Shown here: in pieces, positions 44,590-52,549 of the stretch
Position numbering within the stretch: the first letter of the stretch is position 1
Layout of the letters: each line of letters begins with the position of its first letter
Origin: Actinocorallia sp039871655
GTDB taxonomy: Bacteria > Actinomycetota > Actinomycetes > Streptosporangiales > Streptosporangiaceae
DNA: 64,000 nt
Reading direction: 5' to 3'
Assembly: GCF_039871655.1 (NCBI RefSeq)
Contig: NZ_JBDPLZ010000002.1
Span: 744,001 to 808,000 of the forward strand
Notes under the pieces: generated by a model
What the model saw: only the letters and a program-made list of their open reading frames with translations
Told to the model about the DNA's origin: nothing
Databases searched by the model: none
Position numbers and translations under genes: made by a program

Positions 44590-45462
44590 GTGCAGTCACC
44601 CGGCACCGTGCTCACGGTCCGGCAGGTGGCGGCCTATCACGCGATGACCCTGGTGGCCCCCGCGGTCGCCGAGCGGTTCCGGCCCGGCCAGTTCCTGGCC
44701 GTCGCGGTGGGCGGGGAGCACACCTCGCTCCTGGCCCGCCGCTGCTTCCCCATCTATGAGGTGAAGTCCGACTACGGCGGCACGGTGGAGTTCGTCTTCG
44801 AGGTGAACGATCCGGGCACCGAGTGGCTGGCCGGCCGCCGGTCCCGGGACGGGCTCGACGTCGTCGGCCCGCTGGGCCGGCCGTTCCCGCTGCCCCGGGA
44901 TCCGGCGTCCTGCCTGCTGGTGGGCGGGGCGCACGGGTCGTCCGGGCTGTTCTCGCTGGCCGACGCGCTGCGCAGGCGCGACTGCCAGGTGCACTTCGTG
45001 CTCGGCGCGCCCCGCGCCCACGAGGTCTTCGGCGCCCGCAGCGCCCAGCGCATCGGGGAGAGCGCCACCGTCGTGACCCGCGACGGCTCGCTGGGCGTCT
45101 CGGGCACCATCCCGGACGTGCTGCCGCGCGTCATGGAGGAGACCGGGGCCGACGTCGTCTACGCGGCGGGTCCCACCGCGCTGCTGGGGTCGGTCAGCTC
45201 GGTCGCCGCCGCGATGGGCGTCCCCTGCCAGGTGAGCGTGGGGGAGTGGCTGGCCAGGACGGCGGCCTGCGGCATCGGCACCTGCCAGGCGTGCGTGCTG
45301 CCGGTGATCGGCGACGACGGGCACACCCGCATGGTCAGGGCCTGCGCCGAAGGGCCGGTGCTGCGCGGTGAGCGCGTCCGCTGGTCCGACCTGGGGACCA
45401 TCCCCCTGGACGCCCTGGGCGGGCCCCGCGCCCCCCTGGCGGCGCCGGAGCCCGCCTCGTGA
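44590..45462 (+). CDS. pyrK: Dihydroorotate dehydrogenase electron-transfer subunit
   Basis: 290 residues. Ferredoxin-reductase-like FAD part (RPGQFLAVAV) and NAD part (LLVGGAHGSSGLFSLADAL), with four cysteines for a [2Fe-2S] cluster: CGIGTCQACVLPV then RACAEGPV. It passes electrons from the class 1B PyrD to NAD. GTG start preceded by GAGGGA. Lies 44 bp after carB, the largest gap inside the operon apart from that before pyrD. Confidence 0.94.
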   Translation: MQSPGTVLTVRQVAAYHAMTLVAPAVAERFRPGQFLAVAVGGEHTSLLARRCFPIYEVKSDYGGTVEFVFEVNDPGTEWLAGRRSRDGLDVVGPLGRPFPLPRDPASCLLVGGAHGSSGLFSLADALRRRDCQVHFVLGAPRAHEVFGARSAQRIGESATVVTRDGSLGVSGTIPDVLPRVMEETGADVVYAAGPTALLGSVSSVAAAMGVPCQVSVGEWLARTAACGIGTCQACVLPVIGDDGHTRMVRACAEGPVLRGERVRWSDLGTIPLDALGGPRAPLAAPEPAS

Positions 45463-45538
45463 CGTCGGAGCCCCTCTCCCTGCCCCCGGCCCGCCGTCCG
45501 CTCTGGAGGGCCGTCCGCTCGCGCGACGGAGGATCGCC

Positions 45539-46528
45539 TTGGACCTGAGTACCCGGATCGGCGCCGTCACCCTGGCCAACCCGGTGCTGACCGCCTCCGG
45601 GTGCGGGGGCAGCGGGCGTGAGCTGGCGCAGTTCACCGATCTGTCGCGGCTCGGGGCTTTCGTCACCTGCTCGGTGATGATGCAGCCGCGGGCGGGCCGG
45701 CCCACCCCGCGCATCGCCGAGACGCCCAGCGGGATGCTGAACGCGATGGGCCTGCCGGGTCCGGGCGTCGACTCCTTCCTGGCGCGGGACCTCCCCTGGC
45801 TTTCCGGACAGGACGTCAGGACGGTCGTCTCGGTCGCGGGCAACACCCTGGGCGAGTTCGGGGAGGTGGCCAGGCTGCTGGCGGACTCCCCGCTGGCGTC
45901 GGCGATCACCGCGGTCGAGGTGAACGTCGCCTGCCCCAACGCCGAGGACCGGGGGCGCATGTTCGCGGCCTCTCCTTCCGCCGCCGCGGCGGTGGTGCGC
46001 GCGGTTCGCAGCGCAATTCATCGAGATACTCCGGTATTGGCGAAACTTTCGCCCGATGTAACCGATATCGGGACAATTGCCCTTGCGTGCGCGGACGCCG
46101 GCGTCACCGGGCTCTCCCTCATCAACACGATGTCCGGTCTGGCCATTGATCCGCACACATTGCGCCCCGCCCTCACCGGGGTTTCGGGCGGCCTTTCCGG
46201 ACCGGCGCTGCGGCCCGTCGCGCTGCGCTGCGTCTACCAGGTCCACGCCGCGCTGCCGGAACTGCCGATCGTCGGCGGCGGGGGAGTGGCCACCGGCCGG
46301 GACGCCCTGGAATTCGTCGTGGCGGGCGCCAGCGCCGTCTCGGTGGGCACCACCCTGCTGCACGACCCGTCGGCCCCCCAAAGGATCTTGAGGGAGCTGG
46401 AGGACGCCCTCACCGCCCACGGCATCCCCCGGCTCGCCGACGCCGTGGGGCTGGCGCACCGCGCCGCCGCCGCGATCGGCCCGCAGATCGTGCGCGGCCC
46501 CGAAGAACCGATCAAGGAGCTCACATGA
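45539..46528 (+). CDS. pyrD: Dihydroorotate dehydrogenase, class 1B catalytic subunit
   Basis: 329 residues. FMN-enzyme barrel with GFATG-like start LANPVLTASGCGGSG, the class-1 NVACPN motif (usually NxSCPN) and SVGTTLL near the end. I chose a TTG start at 45539 because GGAGG is 6 bp upstream and the N-terminus LDLSTRIG fits the family. The segment ~46010-46160 uses unusually A/T-ending codons compared with the rest of the operon. Stop overlaps pyrF by ATGA. Works with PyrK. Confidence 0.93.
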   Translation: MDLSTRIGAVTLANPVLTASGCGGSGRELAQFTDLSRLGAFVTCSVMMQPRAGRPTPRIAETPSGMLNAMGLPGPGVDSFLARDLPWLSGQDVRTVVSVAGNTLGEFGEVARLLADSPLASAITAVEVNVACPNAEDRGRMFAASPSAAAAVVRAVRSAIHRDTPVLAKLSPDVTDIGTIALACADAGVTGLSLINTMSGLAIDPHTLRPALTGVSGGLSGPALRPVALRCVYQVHAALPELPIVGGGGVATGRDALEFVVAGASAVSVGTTLLHDPSAPQRILRELEDALTAHGIPRLADAVGLAHRAAAAIGPQIVRGPEEPIKELT

Positions 46529-47217
46529 CCCCCGCACCCGTCGCGGTCGCGCTGGACACCGACGACCTGGCCGTCGCCACCCGCTGGGCCGGGCAGGTGG
46601 GCCCGCACGTCAGCACCCTCAAGGTGGGCCTCGAGCTCTACCTCGGACACGGGCCCGCGGTGGTGGAGGAGATCCGCGCGGCGGGCGGCGGGCGCATCTT
46701 CCTCGACCTGAAGCTGCACGACATCCCCGCCACCGTCGCGGCCGCGGCCAGGGCCGTGTCCGGGCTCGCCCCGCACTACCTGACCGTGCACGCCTCCGGC
46801 GGCGCCGACATGGTCAAGGCCGCGGTCGCCGCGGCCCCTGAGACGAAGATCACCGCGGTCACCGTGCTCACCTCGATGGGCGAGCCCGACCTGGCCGCCG
46901 TCGGGCTCGCCGGGCCCGCCCTGGACGCCGCGCGCAGGCTCGCCGCGCTGGCCGTCGGGGCCGGGGCGCGGGCCCTGGTCTGCTCGCCCCGCGAGGTCGC
47001 CGCGATCCGGGCCGAGGTCGGCCCCGGCATCGACCTCATCACCCCGGGAGTGCGCCCGCGCGGCGCCGCCGCGGACGACCAGACCCGTGTCGCCACCCCT
47101 CGCGAGGCGCTGGACGCCGGGGCGGATCTGCTCGTGATCGGGCGCCCCATCACCCGCGCCGAGGACCCCGCGGCGGCCGCCGCGGGGATCGCTTCGGGGC
47201 TGCGCGGACGGGACTGA
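46525..47217 (+). CDS. pyrF: Orotidine-5'-phosphate decarboxylase
   Basis: 230 residues. Catalytic tetrad region FLDLKLHDIPATV and the phosphate loop around LVIGRPITRAEDP are conserved. It decarboxylates OMP to UMP. Last gene of the pyr operon. The 185-bp spacer that follows is AT-rich (especially 47270-47345) and should hold the mihF promoter; pyrE is not in the window. Confidence 0.97.
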   Translation: MTPAPVAVALDTDDLAVATRWAGQVGPHVSTLKVGLELYLGHGPAVVEEIRAAGGGRIFLDLKLHDIPATVAAAARAVSGLAPHYLTVHASGGADMVKAAVAAAPETKITAVTVLTSMGEPDLAAVGLAGPALDAARRLAALAVGAGARALVCSPREVAAIRAEVGPGIDLITPGVRPRGAAADDQTRVATPREALDAGADLLVIGRPITRAEDPAAAAAGIASGLRGRD

Positions 47218-47402
47218 AGAAAGTCCAGGCAGCCGGGTTCTCCGGGCTCCGTGATGGACACAGCGTGATCTTGTGATTACAGATAGAGAATTTCGTGAAT
47301 TTCTGGCGGGATAAACTGCCGATCACGTTGCTTTATCAGGGGGTAAGTCGCTAGTTTCCGGGGCGTCCGACTCCGTCGAGTGGAAAACACGAGGTGACCG
47401 GC

Positions 47403-47723
47403 GTGGCTCTTCCGCCTCTTACCCCCGAACAGCGTGCCGCGGCCCTGGAAAAGGCCGCACTGGCCCGCCGTGAGCGCGCTGAGGTCAAGAACAAGCTCAA
47501 GCACGGGGGAATCTCTCTCTCTGAGGTCCTCAAAGCGGGCCAGACCGATGACATCGTCGGAAAGATGAAGGTCTCGGCTCTGCTGGAATCGCTTCCCGGC
47601 GTGGGCAAGGTTCGTGCCAAGCAGATCATGGAGCGCCTCGGCATCGCCGAGTCCCGCCGGGTGCGGGGCCTGGGTGCCAACCAGCGCGCCTCCCTGGAGC
47701 GCGAGTTCGGCGGCGGCCGCTAG
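47403..47723 (+). CDS. mihF: Actinobacterial integration host factor (nucleoid protein)
   Basis: 106 residues. The sIHF/mIHF family is unmistakable: ALPPLTPEQRAAALEKAA, KVSALLESLPGVGKVRAKQI and SRRVRGLGANQRASLEREFG, with its helix-two-turn-helix DNA-binding centre. It compacts DNA and affects development in Streptomyces. GTG at 47403 has GAGGTGA upstream; an earlier in-frame GTG at 47394 is less likely. Preceded by an AT-rich promoter region of ~185 bp. Confidence 0.95.
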   Translation: MALPPLTPEQRAAALEKAALARRERAEVKNKLKHGGISLSEVLKAGQTDDIVGKMKVSALLESLPGVGKVRAKQIMERLGIAESRRVRGLGANQRASLEREFGGGR

Positions 47724-47801
47724 GCCGTCCCGTCCCCCCGGCGGGTCAGGGGACAGGTCCTGACCCTGCCGGGTGTTCCACCGTGATAGACCTGAAGCGC
47801 G

Positions 47802-48395
47802 ATGGACACCACTGAATCCGCGGCCTCCGCGACCTCCCCGTCCTCGGCCCGGCGGCTCACGGTCCTGTCCGGGCCCTCCGGCGTCGGCAAGAGCACCGTC
47901 GTCGCCCGACTCCGCGAGTCCCACCCCGAGGTGTGGCTCTCGATCTCGGTGACGACCCGCAAGCCCCGGCCCGGCGAGACCGACGGGGTCCAGTACTTCT
48001 TCACCGACGACGCGGGCTTCGACCGCCTGATCGCCTCCGGCGAGCTGCTGGAGTGGGCGGAGTTCGCGGGCAACCGCTACGGCACCCCGCGCCGCCCCGT
48101 CGAGGAGCGGCTGGCCTCCGGAGTCCCCACCCTGCTGGAGATCGACCTGCAGGGGGCCAGGCAGGTGCGGGAGAGCATGCCCGAGGCGCTGCTGGTCTTC
48201 CTCGCGCCGCCCAGCTGGGACGAGCTGGTGCGCCGGCTCACCGGCCGCGGCACCGAGTCGCCGGAGGTGATCGAGCGCCGCCTGGAGGCGGCCCGGGTCG
48301 AACTGGCGGCCGAGAAGGAGTTCGATCTCACCCTCGTCAACCACTCCGTGCAGGGAGTCTGCGACGAGCTGCTAGCCTTGATGGCTGACCATTGA
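47802..48395 (+). CDS. gmk: Guanylate kinase
   Basis: 197 residues. P-loop GPSGVGKSTVVARL, GMP-binding VTTRKPRPGETDGVQYFFT and EWAEFAGNRYGTP are diagnostic. It phosphorylates GMP to GDP. The first ~15 residues (Thr/Ser/Ala-rich) vary in the family. It is followed after 20 bp by rpoZ, a gene pair conserved across bacteria. Confidence 0.97.
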   Translation: MDTTESAASATSPSSARRLTVLSGPSGVGKSTVVARLRESHPEVWLSISVTTRKPRPGETDGVQYFFTDDAGFDRLIASGELLEWAEFAGNRYGTPRRPVEERLASGVPTLLEIDLQGARQVRESMPEALLVFLAPPSWDELVRRLTGRGTESPEVIERRLEAARVELAAEKEFDLTLVNHSVQGVCDELLALMADH

Positions 48396-48415
48396 GGACT
48401 CGGAAAGGCGTCAGT

Positions 48416-48670
48416 GTGGCAGCCAACAGCGAAGGCATCACCAACCCGTCGATCGATGAGCTCCTGGAGGTCGTCGACACCAAGTACGGCCTGGTGAGCA
48501 TCGCGGCCAAGCGGGCCCGGCAGATCAACGCCTACTACGCCCAGCTCGGCGAGGGCCTGCTGGAGTACGTCGGGCCGCTGGTGGAGACCCAGGTCCAGGA
48601 GAAGCCGCTCTCCATCGCCCTGCGCGAGGTGCGCGAGGGGCTCCTGCACACCGAACCCGTCGAGGGCTGA
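48416..48670 (+). CDS. rpoZ: RNA polymerase omega subunit
   Basis: 84 residues. ITNPSIDELLEVVDTKYGLV and SIAAKRARQINAYYAQL match actinobacterial omega. It helps assemble beta-prime and mediates ppGpp effects in some bacteria. GTG at 48416 has GAAAGG 7 bp upstream. The 11 bp to coaBC suggest co-transcription. Confidence 0.95.
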   Translation: MAANSEGITNPSIDELLEVVDTKYGLVSIAAKRARQINAYYAQLGEGLLEYVGPLVETQVQEKPLSIALREVREGLLHTEPVEG

Positions 48671-48681
48671 GCCCCTCCGCC

Positions 48682-49893
48682 TTGGACGAGCAGCAGAAGC
48701 AGGACGCGCCGAGGGTCGTCCTGGGGGTCGGTGCCGGCATCGCCTCCTACAAGGTGTGCGAGCTGCTGCGGCGGCTCACCGAGTCCGGGCACTCCGTGAA
48801 GGTCGTGCCCACCGCGGACGCGCTGCGTTTCGTGGGGGAGCCGACCTGGGCGGCGCTGTCCGGGCAGCCGGTCGCGACCTCCGTCTGGGAGGGCGTCTCG
48901 GACGTCCCGCACGTGCGCATCGGGCAGCGGGCGGACCTGGTGTTCGTCGCGCCCGCCACCGCGGACCTCCTGGCCAAGGCCGCCCACGGCCTGGCCGACG
49001 ACCTGCTGACCAACACCCTCCTCACCGCCCGGTGCCCGGTGGTGTTCGCACCCGCCATGCACACCGAGATGTGGGAGCACCCGGCCACGCAGGCCAACGT
49101 GGCGACGCTGCGCGAGCGCGGCAACATCGTCGTCGAACCCGCCTCCGGACGGCTGACCGGCAAGGACACCGGCCCCGGCCGGCTGCCCGACCCCGCCGAG
49201 CTGTTCGAGGTGGCCCGGCTCGTCCTGGCGCGGACGCCGCGGGACCTCGCCGGACGGCGCGTCGTCATCTCCGCCGGAGGGACCCGCGAGCCCATCGACC
49301 CGGTGCGGTTCATCGGCAACCGCTCGTCCGGGCTGCAGGGGTACGCCCTGGCGAAGGTCGCGGCGGCCCGCGGGGCCGAGGTCACGCTGGTGGCGGCCAA
49401 CACCTCCCTGCCCGACCCGGCGGGAGCCGCGGTCGTGCGGGTCGGCTCGGCGCTGGAGATGCGCACCGCCGTCCTGGAGGCCGCCGCGTCCGCCGACGTG
49501 GTGGTGATGGCGGCGGCGGTCGCCGACTTCCGGCCCGTGACGTCCGCCACGTCCAAGATCAAGAAAAAGGACGGCACGGACACCCTGCCGATCGAGCTGG
49601 TGAAGAACCCCGACATCCTGGCCGAGCTCGTCCAGCGGCGCGTCCCCGGACAGGTCGTCGTCGGCTTCGCGGCCGAGACCGACCACGTCCTGGAGCACGG
49701 ACGGGCCAAACTGGCGCGCAAGGGCTGCGACCTGCTCGTCGTCAACCAGGTGGGGGAGAACCTCACCTTCGGCGCCCCCGACAACGCCGGGGTGGTGCTG
49801 TCCGCTTCCGGACCCGCGCGGGAGATCCCGCGCGGGAGCAAGGAGGCGCTCGCCGCCGTCGTCTGGGACGAGATCGCCGCCCTGCTGGGATGA
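48682..49893 (+). CDS. coaBC: Bifunctional phosphopantothenoylcysteine decarboxylase/synthetase
   Basis: 403 residues. The CoaC flavin part has LGVGAGIASYKVCELLRRL, a His in SDVPHVRIG and the substrate clamp PAMHTEMW (PxMNxxMW in most bacteria; His in place of Asn is usual in actinobacteria). The CoaB part has SAGGTREPIDPVRFIGN and MAAAVADFRP. It makes 4'-phosphopantetheine for CoA. The apparent start is TTG, with no strong ribosome site, so coupling to rpoZ translation is likely. Confidence 0.95.
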   Translation: MDEQQKQDAPRVVLGVGAGIASYKVCELLRRLTESGHSVKVVPTADALRFVGEPTWAALSGQPVATSVWEGVSDVPHVRIGQRADLVFVAPATADLLAKAAHGLADDLLTNTLLTARCPVVFAPAMHTEMWEHPATQANVATLRERGNIVVEPASGRLTGKDTGPGRLPDPAELFEVARLVLARTPRDLAGRRVVISAGGTREPIDPVRFIGNRSSGLQGYALAKVAAARGAEVTLVAANTSLPDPAGAAVVRVGSALEMRTAVLEAAASADVVVMAAAVADFRPVTSATSKIKKKDGTDTLPIELVKNPDILAELVQRRVPGQVVVGFAAETDHVLEHGRAKLARKGCDLLVVNQVGENLTFGAPDNAGVVLSASGPAREIPRGSKEALAAVVWDEIAALLG

Positions 49894-50060
49894 ACCGCCC
49901 GCGAAGCCTTCGGCACGGCCTGCGCCATGCCGATCTCGCACCATAGGACTAGACTGCCTTCGGCTCGGCCGGGTGCGCGTTTCGTGAGAGCCTGTCCGCC
50001 CCGAGTACCGCAAACCATCTGCTACTGGTGAGTCAGCAGCCGCTGCAAGGAGTTCACGTA

Positions 50061-51254
50061 GTGTCCCGTCGCCTCTTCACCTCTGAATCGGTCACCGAGG
50101 GCCACCCGGACAAGATCGCGGACCAGATCAGTGACGCGATCCTCGATTCCATGCTCAAGGACGACCCGAAGAGCCGGGTCGCGGTCGAGACCATGATCAC
50201 CACCGGTCAGGTGCACGTGGCCGGCGAGGTCACCACCGAGACCTACGTGGACATCCCGGGCGTCATCCGGGAGAAGATCCTCGAGATCGGCTACGACTCC
50301 TCGGCCAAGGGCTTCGACGGCCACTCCTGTGGCGTGTCGGTCTCCATCGGCGCCCAGTCCCCCGACATCGCCCAGGGCGTCGACGACGCCTACGAGGCCC
50401 GCGAGGGCGAGGCCGGAGACGACCTCGACCGCCAGGGCGCCGGCGACCAGGGCCTGATGTTCGGCTACGCCACCAACGAGACCCCGCAGCTCATGCCGCT
50501 GCCGATCACCATCGCGCACCGGCTGGCCCAGCGCCTGTCCCAGGTCCGCAAGGAGGGCCAGGTCGCCTACCTGCGCCCGGACGGCAAGACCCAGGTCACC
50601 ATCGAGTACGACGGCGCCAAGGCCGTCCGCCTCGACACCGTCGTGGTCTCCTCCCAGCACGCTCCCGACATCTCCCTCAAGGAGCTGCTGACCCCGGACA
50701 TCAAGGAGCTCGTCGTCGACCCGGTCCTGGCCGAGTTCGAGCTCGACACCGACGGCTACCGGCTGCTGGTCAACCCGACCGGCCGCTTCGAGATCGGCGG
50801 CCCGATGGGCGACGCCGGCCTGACCGGACGCAAGATCATCGTCGACACCTACGGCGGTTACGCCCGCCACGGCGGCGGCGCCTTCTCCGGCAAGGACCCG
50901 TCCAAGGTCGACCGCTCCGCCGCCTACGCCATGCGCTGGGTCGCCAAGAACATCGTCGCCGCCGGCCTCGCCGACCGCGCCGAGGTCCAGGTCGCCTACG
51001 CCATCGGCAAGGCCCAGCCCGTCGGCGTCTTCGTCGAGGGCTTCGGCACCGAGAAGGTCGACATCGAGAAGCTCCAGGAAGCCGTCCTGGAGGTCTTCGA
51101 CCTGCGTCCGGCCGCGATCGTCCGCGACCTCGACCTGCTGCGCCCGATCTACTCCCAGACCGCCGCCTACGGCCACTTCGGCCGTGAGCTGCCGGACTTC
51201 TCCTGGGAGCGCACCGACCGCGCCGACGCCCTGCGCGCCGCCGCCGGCCTGTGA
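50061..51254 (+). CDS. metK: S-adenosylmethionine synthetase
   Basis: 397 residues. RLFTSESVTEGHPDKIADQI, the GAGDQGLMFGYA loop and GGGAFSGKDPSKVDRSAAY are the three MetK signatures. It makes AdoMet from Met and ATP. GTG at 50061 with AAGGAG ~8 bp upstream. It has its own ~165-bp upstream region; I see no SAM riboswitch there. A strong hairpin follows the stop. Confidence 0.98.
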   Translation: MSRRLFTSESVTEGHPDKIADQISDAILDSMLKDDPKSRVAVETMITTGQVHVAGEVTTETYVDIPGVIREKILEIGYDSSAKGFDGHSCGVSVSIGAQSPDIAQGVDDAYEAREGEAGDDLDRQGAGDQGLMFGYATNETPQLMPLPITIAHRLAQRLSQVRKEGQVAYLRPDGKTQVTIEYDGAKAVRLDTVVVSSQHAPDISLKELLTPDIKELVVDPVLAEFELDTDGYRLLVNPTGRFEIGGPMGDAGLTGRKIIVDTYGGYARHGGGAFSGKDPSKVDRSAAYAMRWVAKNIVAAGLADRAEVQVAYAIGKAQPVGVFVEGFGTEKVDIEKLQEAVLEVFDLRPAAIVRDLDLLRPIYSQTAAYGHFGRELPDFSWERTDRADALRAAAGL

Positions 51255-51268
51255 CCCGCGCCTCCTGA

Positions 51269-51300
51269 CGACGGCCCGCACCCTCCGGTGCGGGCCGTCG
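51269..51300 (+). terminator. metK terminator
   Basis: CGACGGCCCGCACC and GGTGCGGGCCGTCG form a perfect 14-bp stem with a CTCC loop, 15 bp after the metK stop. There is no T-run, as is common in actinomycetes. Confidence 0.85.
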
Positions 51301-51419
51301 GCCCTCGGCTGCACCCGGATGCACATGCGGCCATCACGGCGAACGCCCCGGCATGAACCCTTCAGGGACCATGCCGGGGCGTTCAGGTGTTCACAGGGCT
51401 TCCCGCGGCGATGTCGGGA

Positions 51420-51776
51420 CTACCACCAGGCGCTGCATCCGCTGTTGCCGCAGACGCGGAAGAGGACCTTGTTGTACCCGTTGGAACTTCCGTAGTCCGC
51501 AATGCCCGTGACGGTGACGTAGGAGCTGCTGGAGGTCAGCCGCCTCTTCAGATCGAAGCGGATCCAGGTGTCGTTTCCCCATCCCCTCGAATGGGTTCCC
51601 CAGCTCAGGTTGTATTTTCCGTTGCCGATGGACGACCAGGTCTTCCAGATCTGCCAGTGGGCGCCGTTCGGGGTGAAGAGGTAGGTGGTCGCCGAAGCCG
51701 CGTGGGCCGTTCCCGGGACGGCGATGACCGCGGCTCCTGCGGCGAGGCCGACGATTGCCGCTTTGATTCGTTTCAT
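51420..51776 (-). CDS. Small secreted protein, intact copy of a tandem duplication
   Basis: 118 residues. Signal peptide IKAAIVGLAAGAAVIAVPGT-AHAA, then a Trp/Gly/Ser-rich domain (WQIWKTWSSIGNGKYNLSW, WIRFDLKRRL) ending with a CGNSGCSAWW motif, likely one disulfide. ATG at 51776; an upstream ATG at 51794 would add six residues. Function unknown; it resembles small exported beta-rich proteins of actinomycetes. A decayed duplicate lies immediately upstream at 52056-52320, and the upstream DNA of both copies is also similar. Confidence 0.78.
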   Translation of the reverse strand: MKRIKAAIVGLAAGAAVIAVPGTAHAASATTYLFTPNGAHWQIWKTWSSIGNGKYNLSWGTHSRGWGNDTWIRFDLKRRLTSSSSYVTVTGIADYGSSNGYNKVLFRVCGNSGCSAWW

Positions 51777-52055
51777 GATTTTGATGATCGTCATGCGGAG
51801 TGTCGGGTGCAATGCATTTCCGGGGTGTCCAACATCACTTGCGCATGGCTTCGCGGATATGCCTCTCTTCTTACGGTTAACCCTTTTCCCCGCCCAGTGG
51901 CTCCGCAATGGATGCGATGGTCCTTTCCCTGGTTGGAGAGGCGTGCGAGCGATTTTTTGGTCTATGGGGAAGAAGGATGGTTTTCCGTTCGGTGACCGAA
52001 TCACCGCTTTGTCGGTCGATGGTCGCGGAGGCCGGCGGCCCTCCGCGACGTGGGA

Positions 52056-52320
52056 CTACCACCAGCTGCCGCCTTCGCTGGTGCCGCGGGTGCGGAAGAG
52101 GACCTTGTCGTACCCGTTGGAGCTTTCGTGGTCGAAGGCGCCCACGGGGTGCTGCAGGGTTTCCGTTGCCGATGGACGGCCAGGTCTTCCAGATCTGTCA
52201 GTGGGCGCCGTTCGGGGTGAAGAGGTAGGTGGTCGCCGAAGCCGCGTGGGCCGTTCCCGGGACGGCGATGACCGCGGCTCCTGCGGCGAGGCCGACGATT
52301 GCCGCTTTGATTCGTTTCAT
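52056..52320 (-). pseudogene. Dead tandem copy of the small secreted protein gene
   Basis: The first ~40 codons are nearly base-identical to the intact copy (52201-52320 against 51657-51776). The codon for Trp in GAHWQIW is TGA here, an in-frame stop. After WPSIGNG an internal deletion removes about 45 codons, and the tail resumes as SSNGYDKVLFRTRGTSEGGS-WW before a normal stop. One nonsense change plus one deletion, so a pseudogene unless read through. Confidence 0.85.
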
Positions 52321-52549
52321 GATTTTGATGATCGTCATGAGGGGTGCCGAGGGCGATGCCTTTCCGGGATGTTCGACATCGTTGGGGCGTGGATTCGCGG
52401 ATATGCTTCTCTCCTTGCGGTTGGCCTTTTTCTCCGCTTTGATCGTTCCTTAATGGATGTTGTAGTCCTTTCTCTCCGGTGCGGTCGTGCGGCCTTCGGG
52501 AGGTGCGCGCCGTGCCCGGGAGACGGGCGGCGAGTGGTAGGTGTGGGGG

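Larger units (their letters stand above)
51420..52480. repeat. Tandem duplication of a secreted-protein locus
   Basis: Unit 1 is about 51420-51920 and unit 2 about 52056-52480. Identity is near complete over the signal-peptide region and continues, more weakly, about 150 bp upstream of both starts (shared words TTTCCGGG, GCGGATATGC, CTCTC-TTGCGGTT). The duplication thus included the promoter. Confidence 0.75.

Noticed and set aside
48682..49893. PAMHTEMW in CoaBC as an active-site mutation
   Set aside because: His in place of Asn at this position is, to my knowledge, usual in actinobacterial CoaBC.
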